Shown: positions 8,451 through 18,968, numbered from the stretch's first letter. The stretch: DNA of 64,000 nucleotides from Neorhizobium galegae (GCF_021391675.1 NZ_CP090095.1:4377001-4441000), one strand, 5' to 3'. Numbers and translations are program-made. The notes: generated by a model from the sequence alone, not told the origin.

Positions 8451-11400
8451 TCAGCTATTGGCCGGTTCCGGCAGACGCTTCGCGGCGGCTCCGGCAAGAA
8501 GGAAACCTTCCGTTTCATTGACCGCCTGACCGTCGATCGTGACCTTGTCGCCCTCGACGGTGATCTTGTGCACCGTGTCGTCGATGGTCAGTTCGGCGGT
8601 GAAGCCATCCCAGTCGGTCGGCAGCGCCGGATTGACGAACAGCCGGTCGCCCTGGCGGCGGATGCCGAGGATGCCCTCGGTCGCCGCACGGTAGAGCCAG
8701 CCCGCAGAACCCGTATACCAGGTCCAGCCGCCGCGCCCGGTATGGGAACCGTGACCATAGACATCGGCCGCGACCACATAGGGTTCGACGCGATAGGTCT
8801 CGGCCGCATCGCGGTCCAGCGCATGGTTGATCGGGTTCAGCATCTGGAAGCACTTCCAGGCATCGTCGCCCCGCTTCAGCGCTGTCAGCGCCAGCACGAC
8901 CCAGATCGCCGCATGGGTATACTGGCCGCCGTTTTCACGAATACCCGGTGGATAGGCCTTGATATAGCCCGGGTCCTTGCGGGTATCCTGGAACGGCGGC
9001 GTGAAGAGGCGGATAATGCCGGCTTGGCTGTCGACGAGCTTTTCGAGCACCGCATCCATGGCCTGGGCGGCACGTTCCGGATCGCCTTCGCCCGAGAGCA
9101 CGCTCCAGGACTGGGCGAGCGAGTCGATACGGCATTCGTCGCTGGTGCTCGAGCCGAGCGGAGAGCCATCGTCGAAATAGCCACGGCGATAGTAGGTGCC
9201 GTCCCAGCCGGCCTTTTCGAGCGCCTGCTTGAGCGTCTCGATATGATCCGTCCAGCGCTGAATGCGCTTCTTGTCCTTGCGGGCCTCCGCATAGGGCAGG
9301 AAGTTGCGCAGTGCCGCGGCCAGGAACCAGCCGAGCCAGACGCTCATGCCGCGGCCGCCGATGCCGACGCGGTTCATGCCGTCATTCCAGTCGCCACCGA
9401 GGATGAGCGGCAGGCCCTTGTCGCCGGTGCGCGTGATCGCCAGGTCCAGCGCCCTTGCCGCATGCTCGTAGACAGTTGCTGTATCGGTCGACACGGTCGG
9501 CTGGAAGAAGGAGTCGTGCTTGTTCTTTTCGAGCACCGGCCCGTCGATGAACGCCAGCTCTTCGTCGAGCAGCGATGCATCGCCGGTTACCGAGACATAC
9601 TGGTGGATACCATAGGCGAGCCAGACGACGTCGTCGGAGATCATCGTCCGGACGCCGGCGCCGGAGCCGGGCAGCCACCAATGCAGCACATCGCCTTCCT
9701 TGAACTGCCGCGAAGCCGCGTTGACGATCTGGCGGCGGGCGAGCGACGGCTCGTGCACCAGGAAGGCCAAGGTATCCTGCAGCTGATCGCGGAAGCCGAA
9801 GGCGCCGGATGCCTGGTAGAAGGCGGTGCGGGCCATGATGCGGCAGCCGAGCGCCTGGTAGGGCAGCCAGTGGTTGACCATGTTGTCGAGCGACTTGTCC
9901 GGCGTCGAGATCTTCAGGCGGCCGGTAAAGCCGGTCCAGAAGTCGCGGTTCGCCGCGAGGATCGGAGCGAACTCCTCGCCGCGCAGCTGGGCCGCCAGCG
10001 CCTGAGCCTCTTCCTTCGTATCGGCATCGCCGAGATAGAAGGTCACCGTCCGCTCTTCGCCCGGCGCGAGCTCGATGTCGTAGGCGAGCGCCGCGCAGGG
10101 GTCGCCGTCGAGATCGAGAGCATTGCCGAGCGCCGAAGCGGACATCACCGCCGCCGGCATCTGGACCGAACCGAAGCGGCCGATGAATTCACGGCGGCTC
10201 GCCGTGAAGCCGACCGGCGTCTCCTTCATGCCCATGAAGGCAAAGCGGCGGTAGTCGATGCTGTAGGAGTTGGTGGCGAAGAGCGTCCCCGTCTCCTCGT
10301 CTCGGCTTGAGAGGATGAACGGGATGGACCGGGCCGGATTGGCGCCGAGCAGCCATTCCACATAACCGTAGACGCGCAGCCTGCGGGTTTCCGAACCGCC
10401 GTTGTGGAGGAGGATGGACGAGACCTTTGCCGCCCGTGTCCTGTCGACCGTCTGGGTCAGCCTGATCTTCAGGCCTTCTTCTTCGCTCGAGAAGACCGAG
10501 TAACCAAGGCCGTGCCGGGTTTCGAACTTGACCTCCGGCTTGCGCGACAGCACCGCGAACGGCGTCATGACAGCGCCGCTATCCCGGTCGGCGATGTAGA
10601 ATGCCTCGCCGGGACGGTTGATGACCATGTCGTTGGTCCAGGCCGTCAGCTGATAGTCGCGGGAGTTCCTGGCCCAGGTGAAGCCCGAACCTTCCGCCGA
10701 AATGTGGAAGCCGAACTTGTCGTTGGAGATGATGTTGATCCACGGCTGCGGCGTCGATTGGCCGCCGTGCAGGCGCACCACATATTCGCTGCCGTCCTTG
10801 GTGAAACCGCCGAAACCGTTCCAGAAGTCGAGATCCGCCGGTGCCTCGATCGGAGCCGGAGGCTGGAAGATCTCGCCGTTCAGCAGCGGGCGGCGGTCGA
10901 CCTCGATCTGCTGGTCCTTCGGCGGCGCGAAGATCGTTGCCGTGCGGTTGAGCTGGTCGCTGATCTTGCCGTTGCGGGCGTGCAGAACCACGCGGGATGC
11001 AGCGATCAGGCCTTCCGAACCCTCGTCGTCCATGATGTCGCGGCGCAGCGAGAAGACGTGCTGGCGCTGGCCTTCCTGCTGGCTGAGGCGGCGGGCGCTC
11101 TCGGAGAGATGTTCCAGCGCCTGCTGCATTTCCTGCGCGTAGGAGGCCGCCCGCTCGTTGAAGATCACGAGATCGGTGACGACGCCGCGCGAGCGCAGGT
11201 ATTCCTGGGCGCTCATCGCTTCCTTGGCGACCGGCATGTCGTTGTCGTCGTTGATGCGCAGCGTGAAGATCGGGAAGTCTCCCGACACAGACGACGGCCA
11301 GAGCGACGACTGCTGCTGCATGCCGGCGTGTATGGTTGCCTGGTCGGCGCGCAGCTGCATGTCCGGATAGATGAGATAGCGCGCCAGGTGCTGGAACGCC

Positions 11401-14400
11401 GCGGCATCCTGCGACGAGACGCCGAGATGGCGCATCTGTACCTGCGTGCGCGTCCAGGCCTGCGTGAGCTCCGTCTGGAAGGCATCCGGATGGCGATAAC
11501 GTTCGATCGCCTGGTCGAGCTCTTCGCGCCTCGGTGCGGCGATCGTCCAGAAGATGACGCTCACCTTCTTGCCGGCCGGCACACGCACGACGCGGCGCAG
11601 CGACAGGATCGGATCGAGCGTGAAGCCGTCGGTGCCCGACAGCGTCGCGCCGGGATCGAAGGCGGCAGCTTCCGAAAGCGTGCGGCCGCGGCCGAGGAAC
11701 TTGCGGCGGTCGGTCTCGAATTCGGTCGGGCGAGCCGAACCGGCATTGTCGGCTGCCAGATGGGCGATCACCATGTCCGGCTCGTTCGGCGCGCGCTTGT
11801 TGCGCCAGGCGCGGATGACGTCGCCGCGGCGGCCGATTTCGGTGCGGACGAACATCCGCTGGAAAACCGGGTGGGCGTTGTCGTCGTCCTCGGTGGTCAG
11901 CACGGGCTCCATATAGGAGGTCACTTCGATGAAGCGATCCTCGGTACCCATGTTGAGCAGCGTCAGGCGGCGGCCTTCGGCATCGTGTTCGCTGGCGACG
12001 ATGCATTCGACCGTGCTCGTGAGGTCGCCGACCGTCTTGTGGAATTCCGCCCGTTCGTCGGAGAAGATCGCCCTGGTCTTTTCGCCTTCGATGCGACGTG
12101 GCTCGGCGGTGGCAGACCACCATTCGCCGGTCGTGGTGTCGCGCAGGAACAGGAACTGGCCCCAGCGATCTTCGGTCGGGTCGGGCTTCCAGCGGGCGAC
12201 AGACAGTCCGTTCCAGCGGGAATATCCCGAGCCGGTCGCGGTAAGCATGACCGAGTAGTGGCCGTTGGAGAGTAGCACCAGCTCCCGGTCCTTGGTGGCC
12301 GGGTTGGTGATGGTGCGGATTTCCGAACGCAACAGCTCGCCCTGGCCCTTGCCGGGGGTTTCTTCGTGCTTGGCGCTCATCACCGGAATGTCGCGCGGTG
12401 CCTTTTCCTGCAGCAACAGTTCGGCAGCCTCGATGGTCGGGTCGGAATGGAAGAGCTCGCGCAGCAGGCCGTTCATCACGACGTTGGCGATCGCTGCGAT
12501 CGACATGCCATGGTGGTGGGCATAATAGTTGAACACCACCGCGTAGCGCTTGCCTTCCGGTACGCGGGTCGGCGTGAAGTCCACCGCGTCGTAGAAGCCG
12601 AACACCCCGAGCGCTCCGAGCGAGCGCAGTTCGGCGAGGTTTTCAGAGGCAGCGATCGGGTCGTACTGGCTGGCCAGGATCGACGCATAGGGAGCGATGA
12701 CGGCGTTTTGCCCGAGACCGCGCTTGAGACCGAGCGTCGGCACCCCGAAGTTCGAATATTGATAATACATCTGATGGTCGAGAGCGTTGAACGCCGCTTC
12801 CGAGATGCCCCATGGCGTGCCGAGGCGGCGGCCATGGTTCATCTGTTCCTTCACGATCAGATTGTTGGTCTGGTTGAGGATGCCCCCCTGGCGCTCCTGC
12901 ATGACGAGCGGCGGCATGAGGTATTCGAACATCGAGCCGGACCAGGAGACCAGGGCGCCTCGCGCACCGATCGGCACCACCTGGCGGCCGAGCTTGTACC
13001 AGTGCTCGGTCGGCAGGTCGCCCTTGGCAATCCCGAACAGGCTGGTCAGGCGCGCTTCGGATGCGAGCAGGTCATAGCAGGCTTCGTCGATCTCGTTGGT
13101 TTCGACACGATAGCCAATCGACAGAAGGCGGCGTTCCTTGCGGAACAGGAAGCTGAAATCCATCGCGAAGGCGAGGCGGCGGGTTCGGTCGCGCAACACG
13201 CCGAGCCGCTCCCGCAGCGATTCGATATTGGCATTGTCGAAGACGCTATCGGCGATATGCGCCTCGCAGGCGGCGACGAGAGACGCGGTCCAGCGGGTAA
13301 CTTCGTCGCTCTGCGCCGAACGGACTTCCTGGTCGAGGTTGACCGCGAGCTTCTGGATGTCGCGGGCGAGCACGGCGAGGTTGATGATCCGGATCGATGC
13401 GAATTCATGCTCGCGCTTCACCGCGGCAAGCGCGTTGCCGAAGCCGACGATACGCTCTTCCAGACGGCGACGCAGCGGGCGCACCGTCTTGCGGTCGTCC
13501 GGCAGAGCTTTCAGCGTCTCGGCCAGAATGCCGGAAACGTCGCCGATACCGTCGAGATTGCCCTGAAGGTGCGCGGAAGGAGCCTCGGCCCAGATGCGTA
13601 AGGCCGACGAGATGGCGATCAGATGGCCGGCGAAGTTGCCGCTGTCGACCGACGAGACGTAGCGAGGCATCAGCGGCTGCAGCGTGTCGGTATGATACCA
13701 GTTGTACATGTGGCCGCGGAACTTGTCGGCTCTTTCAACCGCCGAGATCGTCTGCTCGATGCGCTCGACCGTGTCGGTGAAGCTGATCCAGCCGAAATGC
13801 CGCGCCGAGATCGTCGACAGCAGGTAGACGCCGATATTGGTCGGCGACGTGCGCTTGGCGATGACCGGGTTCGGCTTCTCCTGGAAATTGTCCGGTGGCA
13901 GGTAGTTCTGCTCCGCGGTCACGAAGGTCTCGAAATACCGCCACGTGCGGCGGGCGATCTTGCGCAGTTCGACCGACACGGGCTCCGGCACGAACAGCCG
14001 GTCTTCGGTCTCCGCCGACTGGCTGACATACCAGGCGACGAGCGGCGAGAATATCCACAGCACGGCGAACGGGATGCCGACCAGGAACGCGTTGTCGCCC
14101 GGCATGGCCGACAGGATGATGCTGAGCACGGCAATCGCCGGCGCATGCCACATCGTCTTGTAGTAATCCTGCGGGCTCCCTTGCGCGCTCGACTGGATCG
14201 AGGCGGCCGTGCGCCATTCCAGCATCAGCTTGCGGCTGAAGAACAGGCGGTAAAGAGACCGGGCGATCGCATCGGTCATGATGCAGGCGGAATCCGCGAT
14301 GAAGACGACGCGGAGCGCGACCTGCGCATTGGCCGAACGCATGTCGGACCAGACGGAATAGAAATGCGCGCCCGGGACGATGTCAGTAGAGCCCGGCAGG

Positions 14401-16955
14401 AGGCCGGTGACCAGGCTGAGGGTCGGCGCGACGAACAGCGAGAAGATCAGCAGGATCTGCCAGATCAGCGCGCCGAGCGGATCCATGAAGTACCAGCCGA
14501 GCACGGAAGCGAAGAACCAGGCGATCGGGGTCAGCGACCGGCGCAGGTTGTCGACCATCTTCCAGCGGCCAAGCGCAGTCACGCCCCGCTTCGGATCGAG
14601 GATGTAAGGCAGGAGCTGCCAGTCGCCACGAGCCCAGCGATGCTGACGCGAGACTTCGACCTCGTAGCGGACCGGAAAGTCCTCGACCAGTTCCACGTCG
14701 GTGACGAGGGCGCAGCGTGCGAACGAACCTTCGAGAAGGTCGTGCGAGAGGACCGAATTCTCGTCGATTCGGCCCTTGAGCGAAGCCTCGAACGCATCGA
14801 CGTGATAGAGGCCCTTGCCGGTGAAGCTGCCTTCGCCGGTCAGGTCCTGATAGACGTCCGAGACGGTGAAGACGTAAGGGTCGAGACCGCGGCCGACGGA
14901 GAAGACGCGCTGGAAGACCGAGGCTTCCTTGCCGGTCGTCAGCGACGGCGTCACGCGCGGCTGCATCAGGCCATAGCCGTGGATGACGCGATTGGTCTTC
15001 GGATCGAGCACCGGCTGATTGATCGGGTGGTGCATCTTGCCGACGAGCTTGGTCACCGCATCGCGCATCAGGCGCGTATCGGCATCGAGCGTCATGACGT
15101 ATTGGACGTTCGGCGGAACGATATTGGCACCCGGAAGATAGCTGGTGTCGCGATCACCGCGCAGCAGCATGTTGAGCTCATGCAGCTTGCCGCGCTTGCG
15201 CTCCCAGCCCATCCATGCGCCTTCGGCGGGATTAAACAGACGGCGGCGATGCAGCAGATAGAAGCGCGCCTTGCCGTCTTCTCCATACTTGGCGTTGAGC
15301 GCTGCGATCTCGCGCTTCGCATAATCGAGGATTTCGAGGTCGGTATCGGTCTCCTCGAACTTGCTGTCGCGCCAGTCGCTGAGCAGCGAGAAATAGATCT
15401 CGCCATGCGGATTGGCGAGATAGTGGACCTCGAGGTTTCGGACGAGCTCGTCCACGGTATCCCGGTCGGTGATCAGGCAGGGCACGGCAACCAGAGTTCT
15501 TGCCGCTTCCGGAATGCCTTCCTTGAATTCGTAGCCGACCAGCCGGGCTGGCCTCACCACGTAGGTCACCAGCGTATTGAACAGGCCGGTCGCGCCTTCG
15601 GAAGCCGGCAGCGCAAACATCAGCAGGAAGAAGAAAACGACCGGCAGCGGAATATCCGCCTGCACCAGGAACCAGCCGGCAATCGCCATGGCGAGAACGG
15701 TAATCAGGATTACCGGGCCTGCGATCGCAAACCAGTTGAGGCGGCGGACAAGACGGACAACCCTCTGGACGAACAGCAGATTGTACCCGACTGCCGCTTC
15801 CAGCTCGCGGCGGCGGCGGCCGACGACGAAGGCGCCGACATTGGTCTCGCGCGGATCGGCATTTTCTTCCGCCGACGCCTTTTCGGCGAGCTGGATGGCA
15901 GCTTCCGCAACCTCAGCCTCGCTCTTGCGGGAACGGCGGGCAATCTGCTCGATACGGTTGCGATAGGCGTTACGCGAGCCGAAATCGAGCGCCTGATAAT
16001 CGGTGCGCTCGCGGAAGATCTTGTCGATCTGCGAAACGTCTTCGAACCAGACGCTCCATTCCGTATCGTCGATCTCGCGCAGGCTCTTGATGATGTTGCC
16101 CATCGTCACGTTGCCGGACGAAAGACGGTTCTGCTCGGCGAGCATCACCTCTTCGACGTCGGTGCCCGCCTGTTCGAGCCGCTGCTCGAGCCAGGCGACC
16201 GCAAACCCCGATGTCTGCGAGGCGTTGCGAAGGCGGTAGAGGAACTGTGCCGTGAACGTATTGTCGTTCGTCAGGTTCTCGATGCCCTTCAGGACATCGG
16301 CGCTCGCCTCCTCGTTGTTGAGTCGGATGATCTCGTCGGCCGTCTCGTTGGCGCGGCGGCGCATGTTGCGCGAACGATCGACACGGGTCGCGATGCGGCG
16401 CAGGTTCTCGATCAGCACGAAACGGATGAACGAGGGCAGCGCCCAGAGTTCGCCGATCTCGAGCGGCTCCTTGACCTGGAAACCCTGGACCATGGAGGCC
16501 AGCGCCTCGCGGGAAATGCTGCTGTGCGTATGGGCGACATAGAGCCAGGCGAGCACCAGCACACGCGGCAATTCCTGGCCGCCGACCGTCATCGTGGGCA
16601 ACTGGCGGAAGAACTTTTTCGGGAAGTCGCGGCGGACCTCCTGGATCGCCTCTTCGACGATGTAATAATTGTCGAGCAGCCATTCGGCGGCGGGCGTGAT
16701 CGACGCGCCGGCATCGACGTCGGTAGCGGTCGCCCGATAGACCCGCAGGATTTCCTTCTCGTTTTCATGATGCCGCTTGAAGAACTCGAACTCCATCAGG
16801 CCCGGCAAGCTGGGCGTGCCCTCCTTGCCGAGTTTCTCGCCGCATTCCCACAATGCATCGATGTTGAAATAGGTCGAGCGGATCGAATCGTTGTGATCGA
16901 TCTGCTTGGCTTCGGTTTCGCGCGAGGAAGCTGACGGCGGAGTGTGAAATGACAT
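8451..16955 (-). CDS. ndvB: Cyclic beta-1,2-glucan synthase
   Basis: Very large inner-membrane enzyme (2834 residues; the Sinorhizobium and Brucella counterparts are of similar size) that initiates, elongates, cyclises and length-controls periplasmic cyclic beta-1,2-glucan from UDP-glucose. Membrane helices near 410-480 flank the GT84 glycosyltransferase domain, which has the DxD-type motif MTLDADTRL (about residue 620) and QHRWARGDW (about 770). Another helix cluster follows at about 820-1010. The C-terminal half (about 1500-2830) is GH94/phosphorylase-like, with GGDWNDGMNRVG near 2520, the part known to set chain length. The product is needed for osmoadaptation and for host interaction in rhizobia, agrobacteria and Brucella. 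ATG start; AGAAG about 11 bases upstream is a weak ribosome site. Confidence 0.97.
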   Translation of the reverse strand: MSFHTPPSASSRETEAKQIDHNDSIRSTYFNIDALWECGEKLGKEGTPSLPGLMEFEFFKRHHENEKEILRVYRATATDVDAGASITPAAEWLLDNYYIVEEAIQEVRRDFPKKFFRQLPTMTVGGQELPRVLVLAWLYVAHTHSSISREALASMVQGFQVKEPLEIGELWALPSFIRFVLIENLRRIATRVDRSRNMRRRANETADEIIRLNNEEASADVLKGIENLTNDNTFTAQFLYRLRNASQTSGFAVAWLEQRLEQAGTDVEEVMLAEQNRLSSGNVTMGNIIKSLREIDDTEWSVWFEDVSQIDKIFRERTDYQALDFGSRNAYRNRIEQIARRSRKSEAEVAEAAIQLAEKASAEENADPRETNVGAFVVGRRRRELEAAVGYNLLFVQRVVRLVRRLNWFAIAGPVILITVLAMAIAGWFLVQADIPLPVVFFFLLMFALPASEGATGLFNTLVTYVVRPARLVGYEFKEGIPEAARTLVAVPCLITDRDTVDELVRNLEVHYLANPHGEIYFSLLSDWRDSKFEETDTDLEILDYAKREIAALNAKYGEDGKARFYLLHRRRLFNPAEGAWMGWERKRGKLHELNMLLRGDRDTSYLPGANIVPPNVQYVMTLDADTRLMRDAVTKLVGKMHHPINQPVLDPKTNRVIHGYGLMQPRVTPSLTTGKEASVFQRVFSVGRGLDPYVFTVSDVYQDLTGEGSFTGKGLYHVDAFEASLKGRIDENSVLSHDLLEGSFARCALVTDVELVEDFPVRYEVEVSRQHRWARGDWQLLPYILDPKRGVTALGRWKMVDNLRRSLTPIAWFFASVLGWYFMDPLGALIWQILLIFSLFVAPTLSLVTGLLPGSTDIVPGAHFYSVWSDMRSANAQVALRVVFIADSACIMTDAIARSLYRLFFSRKLMLEWRTAASIQSSAQGSPQDYYKTMWHAPAIAVLSIILSAMPGDNAFLVGIPFAVLWIFSPLVAWYVSQSAETEDRLFVPEPVSVELRKIARRTWRYFETFVTAEQNYLPPDNFQEKPNPVIAKRTSPTNIGVYLLSTISARHFGWISFTDTVERIEQTISAVERADKFRGHMYNWYHTDTLQPLMPRYVSSVDSGNFAGHLIAISSALRIWAEAPSAHLQGNLDGIGDVSGILAETLKALPDDRKTVRPLRRRLEERIVGFGNALAAVKREHEFASIRIINLAVLARDIQKLAVNLDQEVRSAQSDEVTRWTASLVAACEAHIADSVFDNANIESLRERLGVLRDRTRRLAFAMDFSFLFRKERRLLSIGYRVETNEIDEACYDLLASEARLTSLFGIAKGDLPTEHWYKLGRQVVPIGARGALVSWSGSMFEYLMPPLVMQERQGGILNQTNNLIVKEQMNHGRRLGTPWGISEAAFNALDHQMYYQYSNFGVPTLGLKRGLGQNAVIAPYASILASQYDPIAASENLAELRSLGALGVFGFYDAVDFTPTRVPEGKRYAVVFNYYAHHHGMSIAAIANVVMNGLLRELFHSDPTIEAAELLLQEKAPRDIPVMSAKHEETPGKGQGELLRSEIRTITNPATKDRELVLLSNGHYSVMLTATGSGYSRWNGLSVARWKPDPTEDRWGQFLFLRDTTTGEWWSATAEPRRIEGEKTRAIFSDERAEFHKTVGDLTSTVECIVASEHDAEGRRLTLLNMGTEDRFIEVTSYMEPVLTTEDDDNAHPVFQRMFVRTEIGRRGDVIRAWRNKRAPNEPDMVIAHLAADNAGSARPTEFETDRRKFLGRGRTLSEAAAFDPGATLSGTDGFTLDPILSLRRVVRVPAGKKVSVIFWTIAAPRREELDQAIERYRHPDAFQTELTQAWTRTQVQMRHLGVSSQDAAAFQHLARYLIYPDMQLRADQATIHAGMQQQSSLWPSSVSGDFPIFTLRINDDNDMPVAKEAMSAQEYLRSRGVVTDLVIFNERAASYAQEMQQALEHLSESARRLSQQEGQRQHVFSLRRDIMDDEGSEGLIAASRVVLHARNGKISDQLNRTATIFAPPKDQQIEVDRRPLLNGEIFQPPAPIEAPADLDFWNGFGGFTKDGSEYVVRLHGGQSTPQPWINIISNDKFGFHISAEGSGFTWARNSRDYQLTAWTNDMVINRPGEAFYIADRDSGAVMTPFAVLSRKPEVKFETRHGLGYSVFSSEEEGLKIRLTQTVDRTRAAKVSSILLHNGGSETRRLRVYGYVEWLLGANPARSIPFILSSRDEETGTLFATNSYSIDYRRFAFMGMKETPVGFTASRREFIGRFGSVQMPAAVMSASALGNALDLDGDPCAALAYDIELAPGEERTVTFYLGDADTKEEAQALAAQLRGEEFAPILAANRDFWTGFTGRLKISTPDKSLDNMVNHWLPYQALGCRIMARTAFYQASGAFGFRDQLQDTLAFLVHEPSLARRQIVNAASRQFKEGDVLHWWLPGSGAGVRTMISDDVVWLAYGIHQYVSVTGDASLLDEELAFIDGPVLEKNKHDSFFQPTVSTDTATVYEHAARALDLAITRTGDKGLPLILGGDWNDGMNRVGIGGRGMSVWLGWFLAAALRNFLPYAEARKDKKRIQRWTDHIETLKQALEKAGWDGTYYRRGYFDDGSPLGSSTSDECRIDSLAQSWSVLSGEGDPERAAQAMDAVLEKLVDSQAGIIRLFTPPFQDTRKDPGYIKAYPPGIRENGGQYTHAAIWVVLALTALKRGDDAWKCFQMLNPINHALDRDAAETYRVEPYVVAADVYGHGSHTGRGGWTWYTGSAGWLYRAATEGILGIRRQGDRLFVNPALPTDWDGFTAELTIDDTVHKITVEGDKVTIDGQAVNETEGFLLAGAAAKRLPEPANS

Positions 16956-17388
16956 GGATACGGGCTTCTGCTGAAAACTCTAAGGGTTTGTCGGCCTCGC
17001 CTTACTCGGCCTGCATCGGAAGCGCCAGTCATCATTTGGATTATGGTGACCGGCCGGATGCAGACCCGCGAGGATGGGAAATAGAGAGCAGTCCGGATAT
17101 TGCAAATGACTGACTGGAATCTATTGCTCACTTCCTGCGGATTGACACATGTTCCGGCTCTATCGAGCCTAGCCTGAATGGAACCTGAACGGAAGCAGGC
17201 CCTTGATAATTCGAGGAATTCCGCACTTGTGTAACAGGCACGCCTGAACGTCTTGCGGCAGCCGAACAGAGTGAAATTTTAACACCGAGGGTTACCTTCC
17301 AAAGGCCGCGCTGCTATTCATCTCAGACGCAAGGGCGATCTCGTCGTGCCCCGCAACCAATCCAATCGAACTTTCGGTGTTTTGAGCA
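16956..17388. promoter_or_regulatory. Divergent intergenic region ndvB / M20 amidohydrolase
   Basis: These 433 bases hold the ndvB promoter (minus) and that of the amidohydrolase (plus). A TTGACA lies at 17142-17147 on the plus strand but lacks a well-spaced -10. TTGCGG near 17252 with ATTTTA 17 bases later is another weak candidate. No short gene is recognised. Confidence 0.3.
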
Positions 17389-18552
17389 ATGACGATCCAG
17401 TTTTCCAATGACATGGCCGACGTGGTGGCCACCCGCCGTTACCTTCATCAATATCCGGAACTCGGCCTGTCGGAGTTCAACACATCCGATTTCGTCGCCA
17501 GGCAGCTCACCGATCTCGGATATGAAGTCACCCGCGGCCTCGGCAAGACGGGCGTTGTCGCCACTTTGAAGAACGGCACCGGCGGCCGGTCGATCGGCAT
17601 CCGCGCCGATATGGACGCGCTCCCGATCGAGGAAGAAACAGGTGCGGAATATGCCAGCAGGAACAAGGGGTTGATGCATGCATGCGGCCATGACGGCCAC
17701 ACAGCGATGCTGCTCGGTGCCGCCAGAATCCTAGCCGAACGGAGGAATTTCGACGGCACGATCCACCTGATCTTTCAGCCGGCGGAGGAGAATTTCGGCG
17801 GCGCCAGACTGATGATCGAGGACGGCCTGTTCGAGCGCTTCCCATGCGATGCCGTCTTCGGCCTGCACAACGATCCCAGCCTGCCCTTCGGCCAGATCGG
17901 CGTCAAGGAAGGCCCGATGATGGCGGCCGTCGACGAATGCCGCATCACGGTCAATGGCCGCGGCGGCCATGGCGCCGAGCCCCAGGACGCATCGGATCCG
18001 ATCGTCTGCGGCGCGAGCATCATCATGGCGCTGCAGACGATCGCCTCGCGCAACATCCACCCGCTCGACCAGATGGTCATCACCGTCGGCGCCTTCCATG
18101 CCGGCATGGCGAGCAACGTCATTCCGGAGCGGGCGGAAATGCTGCTCACCATCCGCTCCTTCGACCCGGACGTCCGCAACGAGCTGGAAAGGCGCATCCG
18201 CATGGTCGCCGAGGGCCAGGCCGCCAGCTACGGCATGGGCGTCACGCTCGACTACAAGCGCGGTTACGAGGCGACCATCAACCACAAGGCGGAAACGGAT
18301 TTCGTCCGCGATCTCGCCCGTCGTGTCGTCGGCGAGGACAAGGTCGTCGACTTGCCCCGCCCGTCCATGGGCGCCGAGGATTTCGCCTATATGCTGGCGG
18401 AGCGGCCGGGCACCTATTTCCTGCTCGGCACCAGGCGCACCAACAACGACCCGCCGCTGCACCACCCGCGTTTCGATTTCAACGACGACGCGCTGCCAAT
18501 CGGAACGAGCTTCTGGGTGGAGCTTGCCGAAGCCTATCTCCCCGCGAAATAG
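17389..18552 (+). CDS. M20D-family amidohydrolase (hippurate hydrolase / N-acyl amino acid deacylase type)
   Basis: This 387-residue cytoplasmic metallohydrolase removes an acyl group from an N-acyl amino acid or related amide. Family motifs: RRYLHQYPELGLSEF near the N-terminus, metal-site sequence MHACGHDGHTAMLLGAA (about 102-118), QPAEEN with the catalytic glutamate (about 136), and dimerisation-domain GRGGHGAEPQDASDP. It has no signal peptide. The ATG at 17389 has only a weak GAG-type site four bases before it. It is transcribed alone and ends in a strong terminator. The substrate cannot be narrowed from sequence; hippurate, indole-acetyl-amino acids and N-acetyl amino acids are all used within this family. 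Confidence 0.9.
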   Translation: MTIQFSNDMADVVATRRYLHQYPELGLSEFNTSDFVARQLTDLGYEVTRGLGKTGVVATLKNGTGGRSIGIRADMDALPIEEETGAEYASRNKGLMHACGHDGHTAMLLGAARILAERRNFDGTIHLIFQPAEENFGGARLMIEDGLFERFPCDAVFGLHNDPSLPFGQIGVKEGPMMAAVDECRITVNGRGGHGAEPQDASDPIVCGASIIMALQTIASRNIHPLDQMVITVGAFHAGMASNVIPERAEMLLTIRSFDPDVRNELERRIRMVAEGQAASYGMGVTLDYKRGYEATINHKAETDFVRDLARRVVGEDKVVDLPRPSMGAEDFAYMLAERPGTYFLLGTRRTNNDPPLHHPRFDFNDDALPIGTSFWVELAEAYLPAK

Positions 18553-18561
18553 GCCCTTAAA

Positions 18562-18603
18562 CGAAAACACCTCCCGAGCAGCAAAGCGCGGGAGGTGTTT
18601 TCG
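18562..18603 (+). terminator. Rho-independent terminator after the M20D gene
   Basis: Perfect 15-bp stem (cgaaaacacctcccg and its complement) with a 12-base loop. The right arm ends in GTTTTC. The left arm's A-run also makes it usable from the opposite strand, for the small minus-strand gene at 18652-18789. Confidence 0.85.
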
Positions 18604-18651
18604 GTCTTGGGAGGACCAAGCCCGAATTTGAAAAGGCGAAACCTGAAAGCC

Positions 18652-18789
18652 TCAGGGAAAGAGGCCGAGTGTCACGGCACCGACAAAGATGAAGGCTGCC
18701 GTTACCAGGACCGTATTCGCCGCCCATTGCCATTTGCCCGCAAAGCCGCGAGCTGGGAAAGACCGTGTCTGATGCTCGATGTGACGCAT
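18652..18789 (-). CDS. 45-residue small membrane protein
   Basis: Short gene on the minus strand: ATG at 18789 with GGGAGAC six bases upstream, TGA at 18652. The N-terminal 22 residues are basic and aromatic (MRHIEHQTRSFPARG, then KWQWAAN). One hydrophobic helix follows (VLVTAAFIFVGAVTLGLF), so a single-pass inner-membrane protein with the N-terminus inside is expected. I do not recognise a named family. Support comes from the good ribosome site, the balanced helix and the bordering terminator. The inverted repeat at 18844-18870 lies about 55 bp upstream and may control it. Confidence 0.7.
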   Translation of the reverse strand: MRHIEHQTRSFPARGFAGKWQWAANTVLVTAAFIFVGAVTLGLFP

Positions 18790-18843
18790 GGATGTCTCCC
18801 GGGTTCTGGTTCCGCCCTTTTCGAGCGTTGTCCTTATGCTAGC

Positions 18844-18870
18844 TTATCTCTACCAACCCGATAGAGATAA
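18844..18870. promoter_or_regulatory. Inverted repeat TTATCTCTA-N9-TAGAGATAA
   Basis: Two perfect 9-bp arms separated by nine bases lie in the gap upstream of the 45-residue protein gene. The spacing of half-sites (about two helical turns centre to centre) fits a dimeric repressor site. No T-run follows, so a terminator is unlikely. Confidence 0.45.
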
Positions 18871-18968
18871 TGTTCCAACCTGCCACCAGTTCCGTAGAAA
18901 ATCCTTTTTTCTTAACGGCCCATCCGGGTGTTTAACGGTTTATTATACCCCTGCCCTTTGCCGGCCCT

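Noticed and set aside
13623..16934. 1103-codon open frame on the plus strand opposite ndvB
   Set aside because: Antisense to ndvB with no domain; composition reflects complementary GC-rich codons.
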